6,687 nt of DNA from Deltaproteobacteria bacterium (GTDB lineage: Bacteria; Desulfobacterota; SM23-61). The stretch covers positions 1-6,687 of the forward strand of contig JAOUFX010000163.1 of NCBI GenBank assembly GCA_029857975.1, written 5' to 3'. The notes below the pieces were generated by a model. It was not told the origin of the DNA, made no database searches, and saw only the letters and a program-made list of their open reading frames with translations. Position numbers and translations under genes: made by a program. Numbering within the stretch: the first letter of the stretch is position 1; every line of letters begins with the position of its first letter. Of the stretch, positions 1-5,964 are shown piece after piece.

Positions 1-1083
1 GATGACCAGGACAGGGGTGACCAGGTGGAAGCCCCAGCGAACAGTCTTGCGGAAGGAGGGAATCGCCTCGGCGGTAAGGCCGGTGAGCCCCCGATTGATG
101 GCCCGAAAATCGAGCATGAAATACAGGCAGAGGTAGAAGAGCAGGGCGGGAACCAGCGCCGCCACGCAGATGTCCAGATAGGGGATCCCCGTGAAATCCG
201 ACATGATGAAGGCCGCGGACCCCATGATGGGTGGCATGATCTGGCCCCCCGTCGAGGCCGCCGCCTCCACGGCAGCGGCAAAGTAGGGCCGGTAGCCGAT
301 GTTGACCATGAGCGGAATGGTGAAGGTCCCGGTGGCGAAGACGTTGGCGACCGCGCTGCCGCTCATCGTGCCGAACAAGCAGCTTGAAAAGATCGCCACC
401 TTCGCCGGTCCCCCCCGCGCCTTGCCGAACAGGGAAAGGGCGGCATCCACGAAAAAGTCGCCCACCCGGCTGAACTTCAAAAAGGCGCCGAAAAGGATGA
501 AGAGAAAGACAAAGGTGGATGACACCCCGGTGGTGGTCCCGAAGATCCCCTCGGGGAGTAGATACAGCTGCTCCAGCAGCAGGTTCAAGGAAACCCCTCG
601 GATGGCCAGCACGCCGGGCAGGTAGGCCCCAAAAAGGCCATACCCGATGAAGACGAGGGCCACGACAACCAGGGACCAGCCCACCGTCCTGCGGGTCACT
701 TCGAGCGTCACGAGGATGGCCATCGCCGCCATGACGTCGTCCCAGAAGGTTACGGGATCGACGTAAGGAAAGCGCCAGGCGAGCCGCTCGTAGTGCCAGA
801 TGACGTAGACGGTCACCATGACCGCAATGCCCGCGCCGAGCAGATCGATCACTTGCAGCCGATCCCTCGGGGCCCCTTTATAGGCGGGATATAAAAGGAA
901 GATCAGGGGGAAAAGAAAAAGCAGGTGCAGGGAGCGGTGGACCATGGCTTCCGGGGTGCCGAATCCTGCGGTGAACAAATGGTAAAGAGAAGCAACCACG
1001 GCCACCCAGGTGATGACTTGAGCGACTCGGCCGGTCAGGTTTCTTGGGCCGCGGGTAGAATCGCTCTGCGTTTTTTCACTCAT
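1..1083 (-). CDS. TRAP transporter fused permease (DctQM-type, TAXI-associated), N-terminal part, cut by window edge
   Basis: Inner-membrane permease of a tripartite ATP-independent periplasmic (TRAP) transporter, which uses ion gradients to import organic acids delivered by a periplasmic receptor. The minus frame is open from an ATG at 1081-1083 to base 1, giving 361 residues with no stop; full-length fused permeases of this type usually exceed 600, so about the last third or more is missing. AGAGGA lies 8 nt before the ATG. Hydrophobic segments are visible near residues 22-38, 52-66, 79-96, 118-127, 136-152, 188-202, 230-250, 285-300 and 304-322. The DctM-family signature is clear: GTMSGSAVANVFATGTFTIP (238-257), then EAAASTGGQIMPPIMGSAAF (273-292). 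The N-terminal extra helices before the DctM part indicate the 4TM/12TM fusion normally paired with TAXI receptors, and such a receptor is the gene immediately upstream. Family assignment is firm; the substrate is unknown. Confidence 0.95.
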   Translation of the reverse strand, partial: MSEKTQSDSTRGPRNLTGRVAQVITWVAVVASLYHLFTAGFGTPEAMVHRSLHLLFLFPLIFLLYPAYKGAPRDRLQVIDLLGAGIAVMVTVYVIWHYERLAWRFPYVDPVTFWDDVMAAMAILVTLEVTRRTVGWSLVVVALVFIGYGLFGAYLPGVLAIRGVSLNLLLEQLYLLPEGIFGTTTGVSSTFVFLFILFGAFLKFSRVGDFFVDAALSLFGKARGGPAKVAIFSSCLFGTMSGSAVANVFATGTFTIPLMVNIGYRPYFAAAVEAAASTGGQIMPPIMGSAAFIMSDFTGIPYLDICVAALVPALLFYLCLYFMLDFRAINRGLTGLTAEAIPSFRKTVRWGFHLVTPVLVI

Positions 1084-1189
1084 GGCAATAATCCTCTGGT
1101 AGTCTCCGGATCGAATCCGAATGTCCAAGCGCTAAACGGGTATGCCCATCGGGGGGGAGGAAAATCTTTCGGGCCCGCCGGGTGAGACA

Positions 1190-1206
1190 TTTCAATGGAA
1201 TTGAAA
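1190..1206. repeat. 17-bp AT-rich palindrome, possible operator
   Basis: TTTCAAT-GGA-ATTGAAA is a perfect 7-bp inverted repeat around a 3-nt centre, and it is AT-rich inside a GC-rich gap. It lies about 107 nt upstream of the permease start. The size and symmetry suit a dimeric repressor site, but no regulator gene is in the window and one occurrence alone is weak evidence. Confidence 0.3.
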
Positions 1207-1215
1207 ATGGGTCCA

Positions 1216-1253
1216 GGAATCCGGGCCGGTACCGATCCGCTTCCGCGGATTCC
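1216..1253. repeat. Nested inverted repeats, two mutually exclusive hairpins
   Basis: The outer arms GGAATCCG (1216-1223) and CGGATTCC (1246-1253) are perfect 8-bp complements. An alternative tight hairpin, ATCCGC-TTCC-GCGGAT (1235-1250), shares the right arm, so only one of the two can form at a time. No T-run follows on the minus strand, so this is not a simple terminator. It sits in the leader of the permease gene. Confidence 0.4.
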
Positions 1254-1312
1254 TTCCTGCGAGCAAAAATTCGGAGGCCAGGGGGCAAAAGCGAAAGATC
1301 AGTCCCCGGGCG

Positions 1313-1351
1313 AAGAAAATCGCCGCCCCGCATGCGCTTTGCCGGGGCAGC
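1313..1351 (-). terminator. Terminator/attenuator-like hairpin after the TAXI receptor gene
   Basis: On the minus strand a 9-bp stem (1351-1343 pairing with 1330-1322, one G-U pair, otherwise GC-rich) closes a 12-nt loop. It is followed directly by GATTTTCTTC. The start of the stem lies 50 nt past the receptor stop codon. The T-tract is interrupted, so termination would probably be partial, a common arrangement when a periplasmic receptor is needed in excess over its permease. Confidence 0.5.
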
Positions 1352-1401
1352 GATCGTTTGCCCATGGGGATTCATCTCCAAGCGGTTTTAGGCTTACAAA
1401 C

Positions 1402-2391
1402 CTATTTTAAATAACCTTTCTCTTTGTAATACTTGGCCGCTCCGGGGTGCAGGGCGAGACTCTCGGGCAGGCTGCTGGTTTCCGCCGGTTTGAACTCCTT
1501 GAACATGACGTGGGTGTCTTTCCACCGTTTTTCGTTTTCGCACAGCAATTTCACCAGCTGGTACACCAGTTCCTCGGAGAGGTTCTTTTTGCAGACGAGA
1601 ATCACGGAGTCGGCAACCGTAAGATAGGCCTCGTCCATGCCTTTATACGAATCTTTGGGGATGACGGTTTTCGCGTAACCGTACTTGGTCACGAACTGTT
1701 TGGTCACGGCCTCGCTCAGGGGAATGTATTTCATGTCCCGGGAAGTGCTCAGCTCGACCATAAAAGGGTTCTGCAGCGGGGTTTGCGAGGTGAGCGCATT
1801 CGCCCGGCCGTCCCGGATCTCGGAAACCGACTCATTCCAGCCGGCGAAATATACTTTCCCCCCCCATTTGATGATGTCCTGGTAGGAGAAACCGTATTCC
1901 GCAAGCACCCGGCGAAAAGTCAGCTCGCCGCCCAATCCCCTTGTGCCCGGGCAGACTTTCAGGGGGAATTTCTTATCGCGGATCTGTTCGTAGGAGGTGA
2001 TCCCGGCGTCTCGGAGAACCGCCAGGACTAAGTACTGCATGATCTGCAAGTTGGCCACGCCCATGAGGTTGCCCATCTTTTCCTTGTAGGGCTCCTCCCC
2101 TTTCATCGCGGAGATCGCATTGGTGGAATACGTAAAACCAATATCCGCCTCCCCTTTGTTCACCCGGATGGGGTTCGAGCTCCCTCCGCCCGGGATCAGC
2201 TGGGTCTTCAGGTCGGGAATGGATTTTCCCCAGACATCCGTGAAGGCGGCCCCGGCGATAAACCAGCTTCCTCCCACGCCGCCGGCAGTGACCAGAATGG
2301 ACTTCTCCCTCGCCTGTGCCGCATCCTGGCCGATGGGAAACGACAAAGCAAGGATCAACCCAACCAAACCCAAGAAAAAAGCTTTTTTCAT
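1402..2391 (-). CDS. TRAP transporter solute receptor, TAXI family
   Basis: Periplasmic substrate-binding protein that captures a small organic acid or amino acid and passes it to the TRAP permease encoded next. It has 329 residues, the normal family length. The signal peptide is clear: MKK, a hydrophobic core at about residues 5-20, and an Ala-Gln-Ala cleavage site at 25-27. The mature protein opens with the family pattern ILVTAGGVGGSWFIAGAA (32-49), continues with the region around PGGGSSNPIRVNKGEADIGF (67-86), and ends with LHPGAAKYYKEKGY (314-327), a conserved TAXI tail. AGGAGG sits 6 nt before the ATG, so the start is secure and expression probably strong. It has its own sigma70-like promoter at 2466-2494. 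No lipobox cysteine is present, so it should be a soluble periplasmic protein. TAXI ligands cannot be read from sequence. Confidence 0.95.
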   Translation of the reverse strand: MKKAFFLGLVGLILALSFPIGQDAAQAREKSILVTAGGVGGSWFIAGAAFTDVWGKSIPDLKTQLIPGGGSSNPIRVNKGEADIGFTYSTNAISAMKGEEPYKEKMGNLMGVANLQIMQYLVLAVLRDAGITSYEQIRDKKFPLKVCPGTRGLGGELTFRRVLAEYGFSYQDIIKWGGKVYFAGWNESVSEIRDGRANALTSQTPLQNPFMVELSTSRDMKYIPLSEAVTKQFVTKYGYAKTVIPKDSYKGMDEAYLTVADSVILVCKKNLSEELVYQLVKLLCENEKRWKDTHVMFKEFKPAETSSLPESLALHPGAAKYYKEKGYLK

Positions 2392-2465
2392 TTTGGCCCT
2401 CCTAAATTGGGAATTTTCTGAAATTGAGAAAAACGAGAATCAGGGTGCGGCTTTGGATACCCACC

Positions 2466-2494
2466 ATTAGATTAAATCTGCTCCCAAAAGTCAA
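2466..2494 (-). promoter_or_regulatory. Sigma70-like promoter for the TAXI receptor gene
   Basis: Minus-strand TTGACT (2494-2489) and TCTAAT (2471-2466) are separated by exactly 17 nt, each matching five of six consensus bases. The predicted start near 2459 gives a leader of about 68 nt. The 11-bp palindrome AGATT-A-AATCT (2469-2479) overlaps the -10 element and could be part of an operator. This suggests that receptor transcription can be uncoupled from the enzyme genes upstream. Confidence 0.6.
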
Positions 2495-2510
2495 GGAGAA
2501 ATGGAACTTT

Positions 2511-2561
2511 GCCCGCCCTGGCGGGGCGGGCGGAAGGGCGATGGAGGCCCTTCAGCCCGCC
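2511..2561. repeat. Three-armed GC-rich inverted repeat with alternative pairings
   Basis: Three 7-nt arms occur: GCCCGCC (2511-2517), GGCGGGC (2525-2531) and GCCCGCC (2555-2561). The middle arm can pair with either outer one. Pairing with 2555-2561 makes the larger structure, because AAGGGC (2534-2539) and GCCCTT (2547-2552) also pair inside it, giving 7 + 6 bp with a 2x2 internal loop and a 7-nt loop. It lies between the DRL-like gene stop and the receptor promoter. The following sequence is not T-rich, so it is at most an imperfect terminator or mRNA-end stabiliser of the upstream transcript. Confidence 0.5.
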
Positions 2562-2603
2562 ATGGGAAACGGATGCAGAATCCGGCCGGGCCAAGAACAG
2601 CGG

Positions 2604-3923
2604 TCACGAATCCTTCAGGGCCCTCAGCTTATAGAGAAAAGATTCGGTATCCATCCGGACATCCTCTTGGGTAATCGGCGCATCGCGGGGAATGTCCCGC
2701 AGGACCGGGATCTTATAGGCGAACCCCAGGGGAAGCAGGCGTTCTTTCTTCGCTACCTCCGCGCGTTCCACCAGGCCGTAAACCGTGTAGCCTCCCCCGC
2801 CGTCCAGGAGTTCCCCCTGTTTCAGGTCCTTCTTGGCAACGGCGACGACCTCGGTCAGCAGACGGTCCCCCGCAGCCCCCGTCGCCTCTCCGTAAAGACA
2901 GGCTCTGACCACGGAGTAGGGGGTTTCCACGGCGGTAAGATGGTAGGGGCGGAACAGTCCGTAGTTGGGCCCGGCTTTTTCGATCCGGCGGAATAAGTGT
3001 TTGAGCAAGCCCTGAATGCCCGGATGGTCTGAGGTCACGACGAGAAACACCCCGGGGTTGACCATTCCCTCCTTGACTTCAAAGCCATCGGGCCGAAAAC
3101 TGTTGGCCAGTTCGACGACCCCGTTTCGGGAAAGGACCCCGCCCAACTCTTTGCGGCGAAAAACACCGGGGAGATCCTCCACACAGGCGAAGGGTTCGTG
3201 CATGCCCCGCTTGTCCGGAACCAAGCCCAGGGCGTTGGAGACCGCCGCCATTTCCACCTGCGATTTCGTACCGTCGTGGAAGGAGCACAGCATCTGGGCG
3301 TTCCCGCCCAGGCGTTTCGCCGCATCGACGAAAGCATCGGGGGTTACATGGCGCGCCGACGGGCCGAGCTGCGTTCCCCGGCCCGCCGCGACCACTTCCA
3401 GCCCCAGGGTCTTTGCCCAATCGTACATTTCACAGATCGCCCCCGGCTGATCGCCGGAGGCCAGGGTGTAAACCACGCCCGCGCTGCGGGCCATGGAGGC
3501 GAGAACGGGGCCGACCATGACGTCCGCTTCCACGTTGAGCATGATCGTGTGCTTTCTTCCCAGGATGGCGCAATAGGCGACCCGCGCCCCCGCATCGGGG
3601 GAACCCGTGGCCTCCACCACGGCGTCCACATCCACCTGGGCCGGAAGCTCGGCATCTTCCGTGACCACGCTTTGGCCCTGGCGGATGGCATCCTGGATGG
3701 CGTCCGGATGGTTCAGCGCCTGGATGGATTGGCGGGGAACCCGGTTGTCCTCGAAGACTTTCCGGGCTTTATCAATCACCAGGTCGGCGATCAGGCAAAC
3801 CCGGATACCCGGCATGCGGGAAATCTGGTTGATCACGCCAGCTCCCATCATGCCGGCGCCCACAACGGCCACCTTGATCGGACGGCCCTCTTTTTCTCTC
3901 TGAAGGAGTTTTGGAAAGGTCAT
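2604..3923 (-). CDS. NAD(P)-dependent oxidoreductase, DXR-like (DRL) type, with C-terminal SAF domain
   Basis: Predicted cytoplasmic dehydrogenase or reductoisomerase-like enzyme of 439 residues, close to the length I recall for Brucella DRL. The Rossmann fold starts at residues 17-30 with GAGMMG (22-27). The catalytic region carries LNVEADVMVGP (129-139), HDGTKSQVEMAAVSNALGLV (216-235), GGVLSRNGVVELA (261-273), NPGVFLVV (289-296) and FRPYHLTAVETP (325-336), which match my memory of the DRL family (often mislabelled homoserine dehydrogenase). A SAF domain follows at about 353-424. Some DRL members make MEP from DXP; most relatives are untested. The ATG at 3921-3923 is the only sensible start because an in-frame stop lies 18 nt upstream (3939-3941). 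The ribosome binding site is weak (a GGGAT-like stretch), and a strong hairpin precedes it. It lies 103 nt downstream of the ThDP enzyme gene and is probably co-transcribed with it. Reaction unknown. Confidence 0.85.
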   Translation of the reverse strand: MTFPKLLQREKEGRPIKVAVVGAGMMGAGVINQISRMPGIRVCLIADLVIDKARKVFEDNRVPRQSIQALNHPDAIQDAIRQGQSVVTEDAELPAQVDVDAVVEATGSPDAGARVAYCAILGRKHTIMLNVEADVMVGPVLASMARSAGVVYTLASGDQPGAICEMYDWAKTLGLEVVAAGRGTQLGPSARHVTPDAFVDAAKRLGGNAQMLCSFHDGTKSQVEMAAVSNALGLVPDKRGMHEPFACVEDLPGVFRRKELGGVLSRNGVVELANSFRPDGFEVKEGMVNPGVFLVVTSDHPGIQGLLKHLFRRIEKAGPNYGLFRPYHLTAVETPYSVVRACLYGEATGAAGDRLLTEVVAVAKKDLKQGELLDGGGGYTVYGLVERAEVAKKERLLPLGFAYKIPVLRDIPRDAPITQEDVRMDTESFLYKLRALKDS

Positions 3924-3948
3924 ACATCTTATCCCGTTTTAATGTTAC

Positions 3949-3974
3949 CGGGGCGGAAGCGCTCTTCCGCCCCG
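3949..3974. repeat. Perfect 11-bp hairpin between the ThDP enzyme and DRL-like genes
   Basis: CGGGGCGGAAG (3949-3959) and CTTCCGCCCCG (3964-3974) pair perfectly around a 4-nt loop. On the minus strand it ends 25 nt before the start codon of the DRL-like gene and is not followed by a T-run, so it is not an ordinary terminator for the operon. On the plus strand a T5 tract follows only after 8 nt, with no plus-strand gene to end. It may set mRNA processing or stability and so the relative amounts of the two enzymes. Confidence 0.55.
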
Positions 3975-4026
3975 ACCGAACGTTTTTGGCAAGGGGACCC
4001 GCGCAACGGATCGGGGCCGGCATGGG

Positions 4027-5775
4027 TCAGACAGGGCGATCTCCCGGTTTGACCTTCAGCCCGGCCCGGGCGTCCACTCCGGGAAGCATCTGGCTGGGGT
4101 CACGGGTGACCATCACGTCGATCACCGTGGGGCGATCCCCTTCAGCGATTCCCCGCTTCAGGGCTGCGGCGAGGTCTCTGGGGTGTTCCACCCGGATCCC
4201 CTGGGCGCCCATGACGCGGGCGATTTCCGCATAGTTCATCTCCTTGAGGTCCGACGACTGGTAACGGCCCTCGAAGAGGACGTGCTGCAAGCCCTTCACG
4301 TAGCCCTGGGCGGCATTGTTGACCACGACGTAGGTCACCGGGATCCGCTGCCGGACGGCCGTTTCCAGGTCGCCCATGGACATGTTGAAGCCTCCGTCTC
4401 CAGTGACGGCCACTACCGGAGCATCCTTGGCTGCGAGCTGGGCGCCGATTCCTCCGGGGATTCCGTAGCCGATGGAAGCGTTTCCCCGGTTGGCGATGAA
4501 AGAGCGCCCGGCCGCCGGGGCGTCGTAAAGAAGGCCGGTCCAGTGCGCGGCAAATCCTCCATCGGCGAGAAGAATCCCGTTTTGCGGCATGGCCAGGGTC
4601 AGCTCGTGGCACAGGCGGGCCATGTGAACGGGTGTTTCGTTGCTGGTTAAATTTTCCAGGTTTTTCTCGCGCCATGCTTTTTTCCTGGCCTGAATTTCCA
4701 GGATGTAGCCCTCCCGCATCTTGGCCTGGGCCGGGGCATCCCGGCCGATTTCTTCCAGGAGATCGGCCAGAGCCAGACGGGCATCCGCCCACATCCCGAC
4801 GGCCACCCTCTGGTGGCGGCCGATCTCTTCCGGGGCGATGTCGATGTGAATGAGCTTTGTCTCTCTGGGAATAAGGGTATAGCGGACGGTCGCGATCTCC
4901 CCGAATTTGCAGCCCAAGCCGATGATGAGGTCGGCCGAGCGGATGAAGTCGTTCGCGATCCGGTTATACCGTCCGAAAAGATTGAGACAGAGCGGGTGAT
5001 TGCAGGGGAGGGCTCCTTTCCCGCTCAGGGTGTGGGCCGCGGGAACCTTCAGGGTTTCACAAAAGGAGAGGAGTCCTTTGTAGGCGCCCGAAAGATGCAC
5101 GCCTCCCCCAATGAGCAAGACTGGCCGCGCCGCCTTGCGGAGGAGCTCGACGGCTTTCTTCACCTCCTGGCCGTCGGGCCGGGTCCGGCGGGAGGGGACG
5201 GAGAAAGAGTTTTCATCCACGAAAAAATCATCCGCCGGGTACTCCCATTTGTTATGGGCGATGTCCTCCGGGACGTTGAGCACCACGACCCCGGGCCGGC
5301 CGGAGGTGGCCGTGCCGAAGGCCCGGCGCATGAATTCCGGGATGCGCGGACCCCGCTCGACGCGGATGAGCTCCTTGGCAATGGGCGATAGAATCTCGGC
5401 CTGCCGTGTCTCCTGGGTCATGTTCTTCCCGGAGTGATTCCGGTTGGAATCGCCGATCAGCGCCACGACGGGAATACCTGCCGTGGCTGCTTCGACCAGG
5501 CCCGTGGTGAGGTTGGTCGCCCCGGGGCCCAGTGTTCCGTCGCAGAACCCAACCTTGTTTGCGACCCGGGCGTAGGCGTCGGCGGCAAAGGCCCCGGTTC
5601 TTTCGTCGTTCACCAGGATGTGCTTGGGCTGGCGGTTGCCGGCGCGGCAGATAGCATCGTAAAAAGGCATCAGTTGAAATCCGGCGATTCCGAAGATATA
5701 TTCGACTCCGTGTAAATGGATCATTTCGGCAAGCGCTTCTCCTCCGGTCATGCGAAAAACATTTTCCTCGTTCAT
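4027..5775 (-). CDS. ThDP-dependent enzyme, acetolactate synthase superfamily (2-oxoacid decarboxylase/carboligase type)
   Basis: Predicted cytoplasmic homo-oligomeric enzyme of 582 residues, usual for the family. The PYR domain (about 1-175) has the cofactor-activating glutamate E58 in NDERTGAFAADAYAR (56-70) and ATSGRPGVVVLNVPED (156-171). A central Rossmann-like domain spans about 205-340. The PP domain (about 385-560) carries the ThDP/Mg motif GDGG (459-462) to NN (486-487). After NN the sequence reads AAQGYVKGLQ, so the Trp that follows the GMVRQ motif of biosynthetic acetolactate synthases is Leu496. No ACT-type small subunit gene is nearby. These points favour a catabolic enzyme over IlvB. 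E58 argues against glyoxylate carboligase, which lacks it, and the motifs do not match sulfoacetaldehyde acetyltransferase as I remember it. AAAGGA lies 4 nt before the ATG. It is the first gene of the metabolic block, behind the promoter at 5937-5964. Product unknown. Confidence 0.9.
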   Translation of the reverse strand: MNEENVFRMTGGEALAEMIHLHGVEYIFGIAGFQLMPFYDAICRAGNRQPKHILVNDERTGAFAADAYARVANKVGFCDGTLGPGATNLTTGLVEAATAGIPVVALIGDSNRNHSGKNMTQETRQAEILSPIAKELIRVERGPRIPEFMRRAFGTATSGRPGVVVLNVPEDIAHNKWEYPADDFFVDENSFSVPSRRTRPDGQEVKKAVELLRKAARPVLLIGGGVHLSGAYKGLLSFCETLKVPAAHTLSGKGALPCNHPLCLNLFGRYNRIANDFIRSADLIIGLGCKFGEIATVRYTLIPRETKLIHIDIAPEEIGRHQRVAVGMWADARLALADLLEEIGRDAPAQAKMREGYILEIQARKKAWREKNLENLTSNETPVHMARLCHELTLAMPQNGILLADGGFAAHWTGLLYDAPAAGRSFIANRGNASIGYGIPGGIGAQLAAKDAPVVAVTGDGGFNMSMGDLETAVRQRIPVTYVVVNNAAQGYVKGLQHVLFEGRYQSSDLKEMNYAEIARVMGAQGIRVEHPRDLAAALKRGIAEGDRPTVIDVMVTRDPSQMLPGVDARAGLKVKPGDRPV

Positions 5776-5818
5776 GCTGTCCTTTCTGCTGAAATGTTAA
5801 ACGTTGAGATGGAAAACA

Positions 5819-5884
5819 GGGTCCGCCTCTACTCCTTTGCCCTGCCGGCCGGGCAAGACAAATGAGCGCCCTCAGGAAGGACCC
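5819..5884 (-). promoter_or_regulatory. Structured 5' leader of the ThDP enzyme transcript
   Basis: Within the predicted leader, GGACCC (5879-5884) can pair with GGGTCC (5819-5824). This encloses a local hairpin formed by TTGCCC (5837-5842) and GGGCAA (5851-5856) with an 8-nt loop. The layout, a closing helix around a hairpin upstream of the ribosome binding site, could be regulatory. I could not match it to a known riboswitch; the conserved thi-box elements of a TPP riboswitch are absent. Confidence 0.3.
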
Positions 5885-5928
5885 CTCGGGAATCTGTGAG
5901 TATAGGCTATCACCTGACTTTCGCCACT

Positions 5929-5957
5929 TTGACGTTTTTATATCACAACTTTATAAA
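5929..5957 (+). promoter_or_regulatory. Plus-strand sigma70-like promoter overlapping the minus-strand one
   Basis: TTGACG (5929-5934), a 17-nt spacer, then TATAAA (5952-5957). It would start transcription rightward near 5964, toward the small ORF and transposase but antisense to them. No plus-strand gene follows, so any product would be a non-coding or antisense RNA, or spurious divergent transcription caused by the symmetry of the site. Confidence 0.4.
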
Positions 5958-5964
5958 TCGTCAA
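5937..5964 (-). promoter_or_regulatory. Sigma70-like promoter for the ThDP enzyme / DRL operon
   Basis: Minus-strand TTGACG (5964-5959), a 16-nt spacer, then TATAAA (5942-5937), each hexamer matching five of six consensus bases. The start would be near 5930, leaving a leader of about 155 nt before the ThDP enzyme ATG. It is the best promoter match in the region and is AT-rich against GC-rich surroundings. The two TTGACG arms, extended to TTGACGnTTT / AAAnCGTCAA, form a dyad whose arm centres are 30 bp apart, about three helical turns, which could also be an operator. Confidence 0.6.

Larger units (their letters stand above)
1084..1401. other. 318-bp intergenic gap between TAXI receptor and permease
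   Basis: This gap is unusually long for two subunits of one transporter. It holds three inverted repeats: the terminator-like hairpin 1322-1351, the competing repeat 1216-1253, and the AT-rich palindrome 1190-1206. I see no convincing promoter before the permease. A TTG-initiated minus-strand ORF (1076-1381) spans the gap, but its Arg/Pro-rich composition and lack of a proper ribosome binding site argue against it. The gap most likely controls how much permease is made relative to receptor. Confidence 0.6.

Noticed and set aside
1076..1381. 101-codon minus-strand ORF in the receptor-permease gap
   Set aside because: It starts with TTG, lacks a properly spaced ribosome binding site, is Arg/Pro-rich with no family resemblance, and contains the terminator-like hairpin and palindromes.
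2604..3923. Identity as homoserine dehydrogenase
   Set aside because: Database labels of this kind are common for the family, but the LNVEADV, DGTKSQVEMAA and FRPYHLT blocks plus the SAF domain fit DRL-type enzymes instead. No threonine-pathway gene is nearby.
3198..4052. Long plus-strand ORF opposite the DRL-like gene
   Set aside because: It mirrors a well-supported minus-strand gene with recognisable motifs. GC-rich codon bias often opens such antisense frames; its protein is low in hydrophobics and His/Arg/Gly-rich.
4027..5775. Identity as sulfoacetaldehyde acetyltransferase or glyoxylate carboligase
   Set aside because: The N-terminal motifs differ from Xsc as I remember it, and E58 is present whereas glyoxylate carboligase lacks that glutamate.
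5899..5904. TATACT as an alternative -10 element for the operon
   Set aside because: No acceptable -35 hexamer lies 16-18 nt upstream (GTGGCG at best), while the 5937-5964 promoter has both elements.
5776..5930. TPP riboswitch in front of the ThDP enzyme
   Set aside because: The conserved CTGAGA and ACC...GATC-type thi-box elements are absent from the leader.
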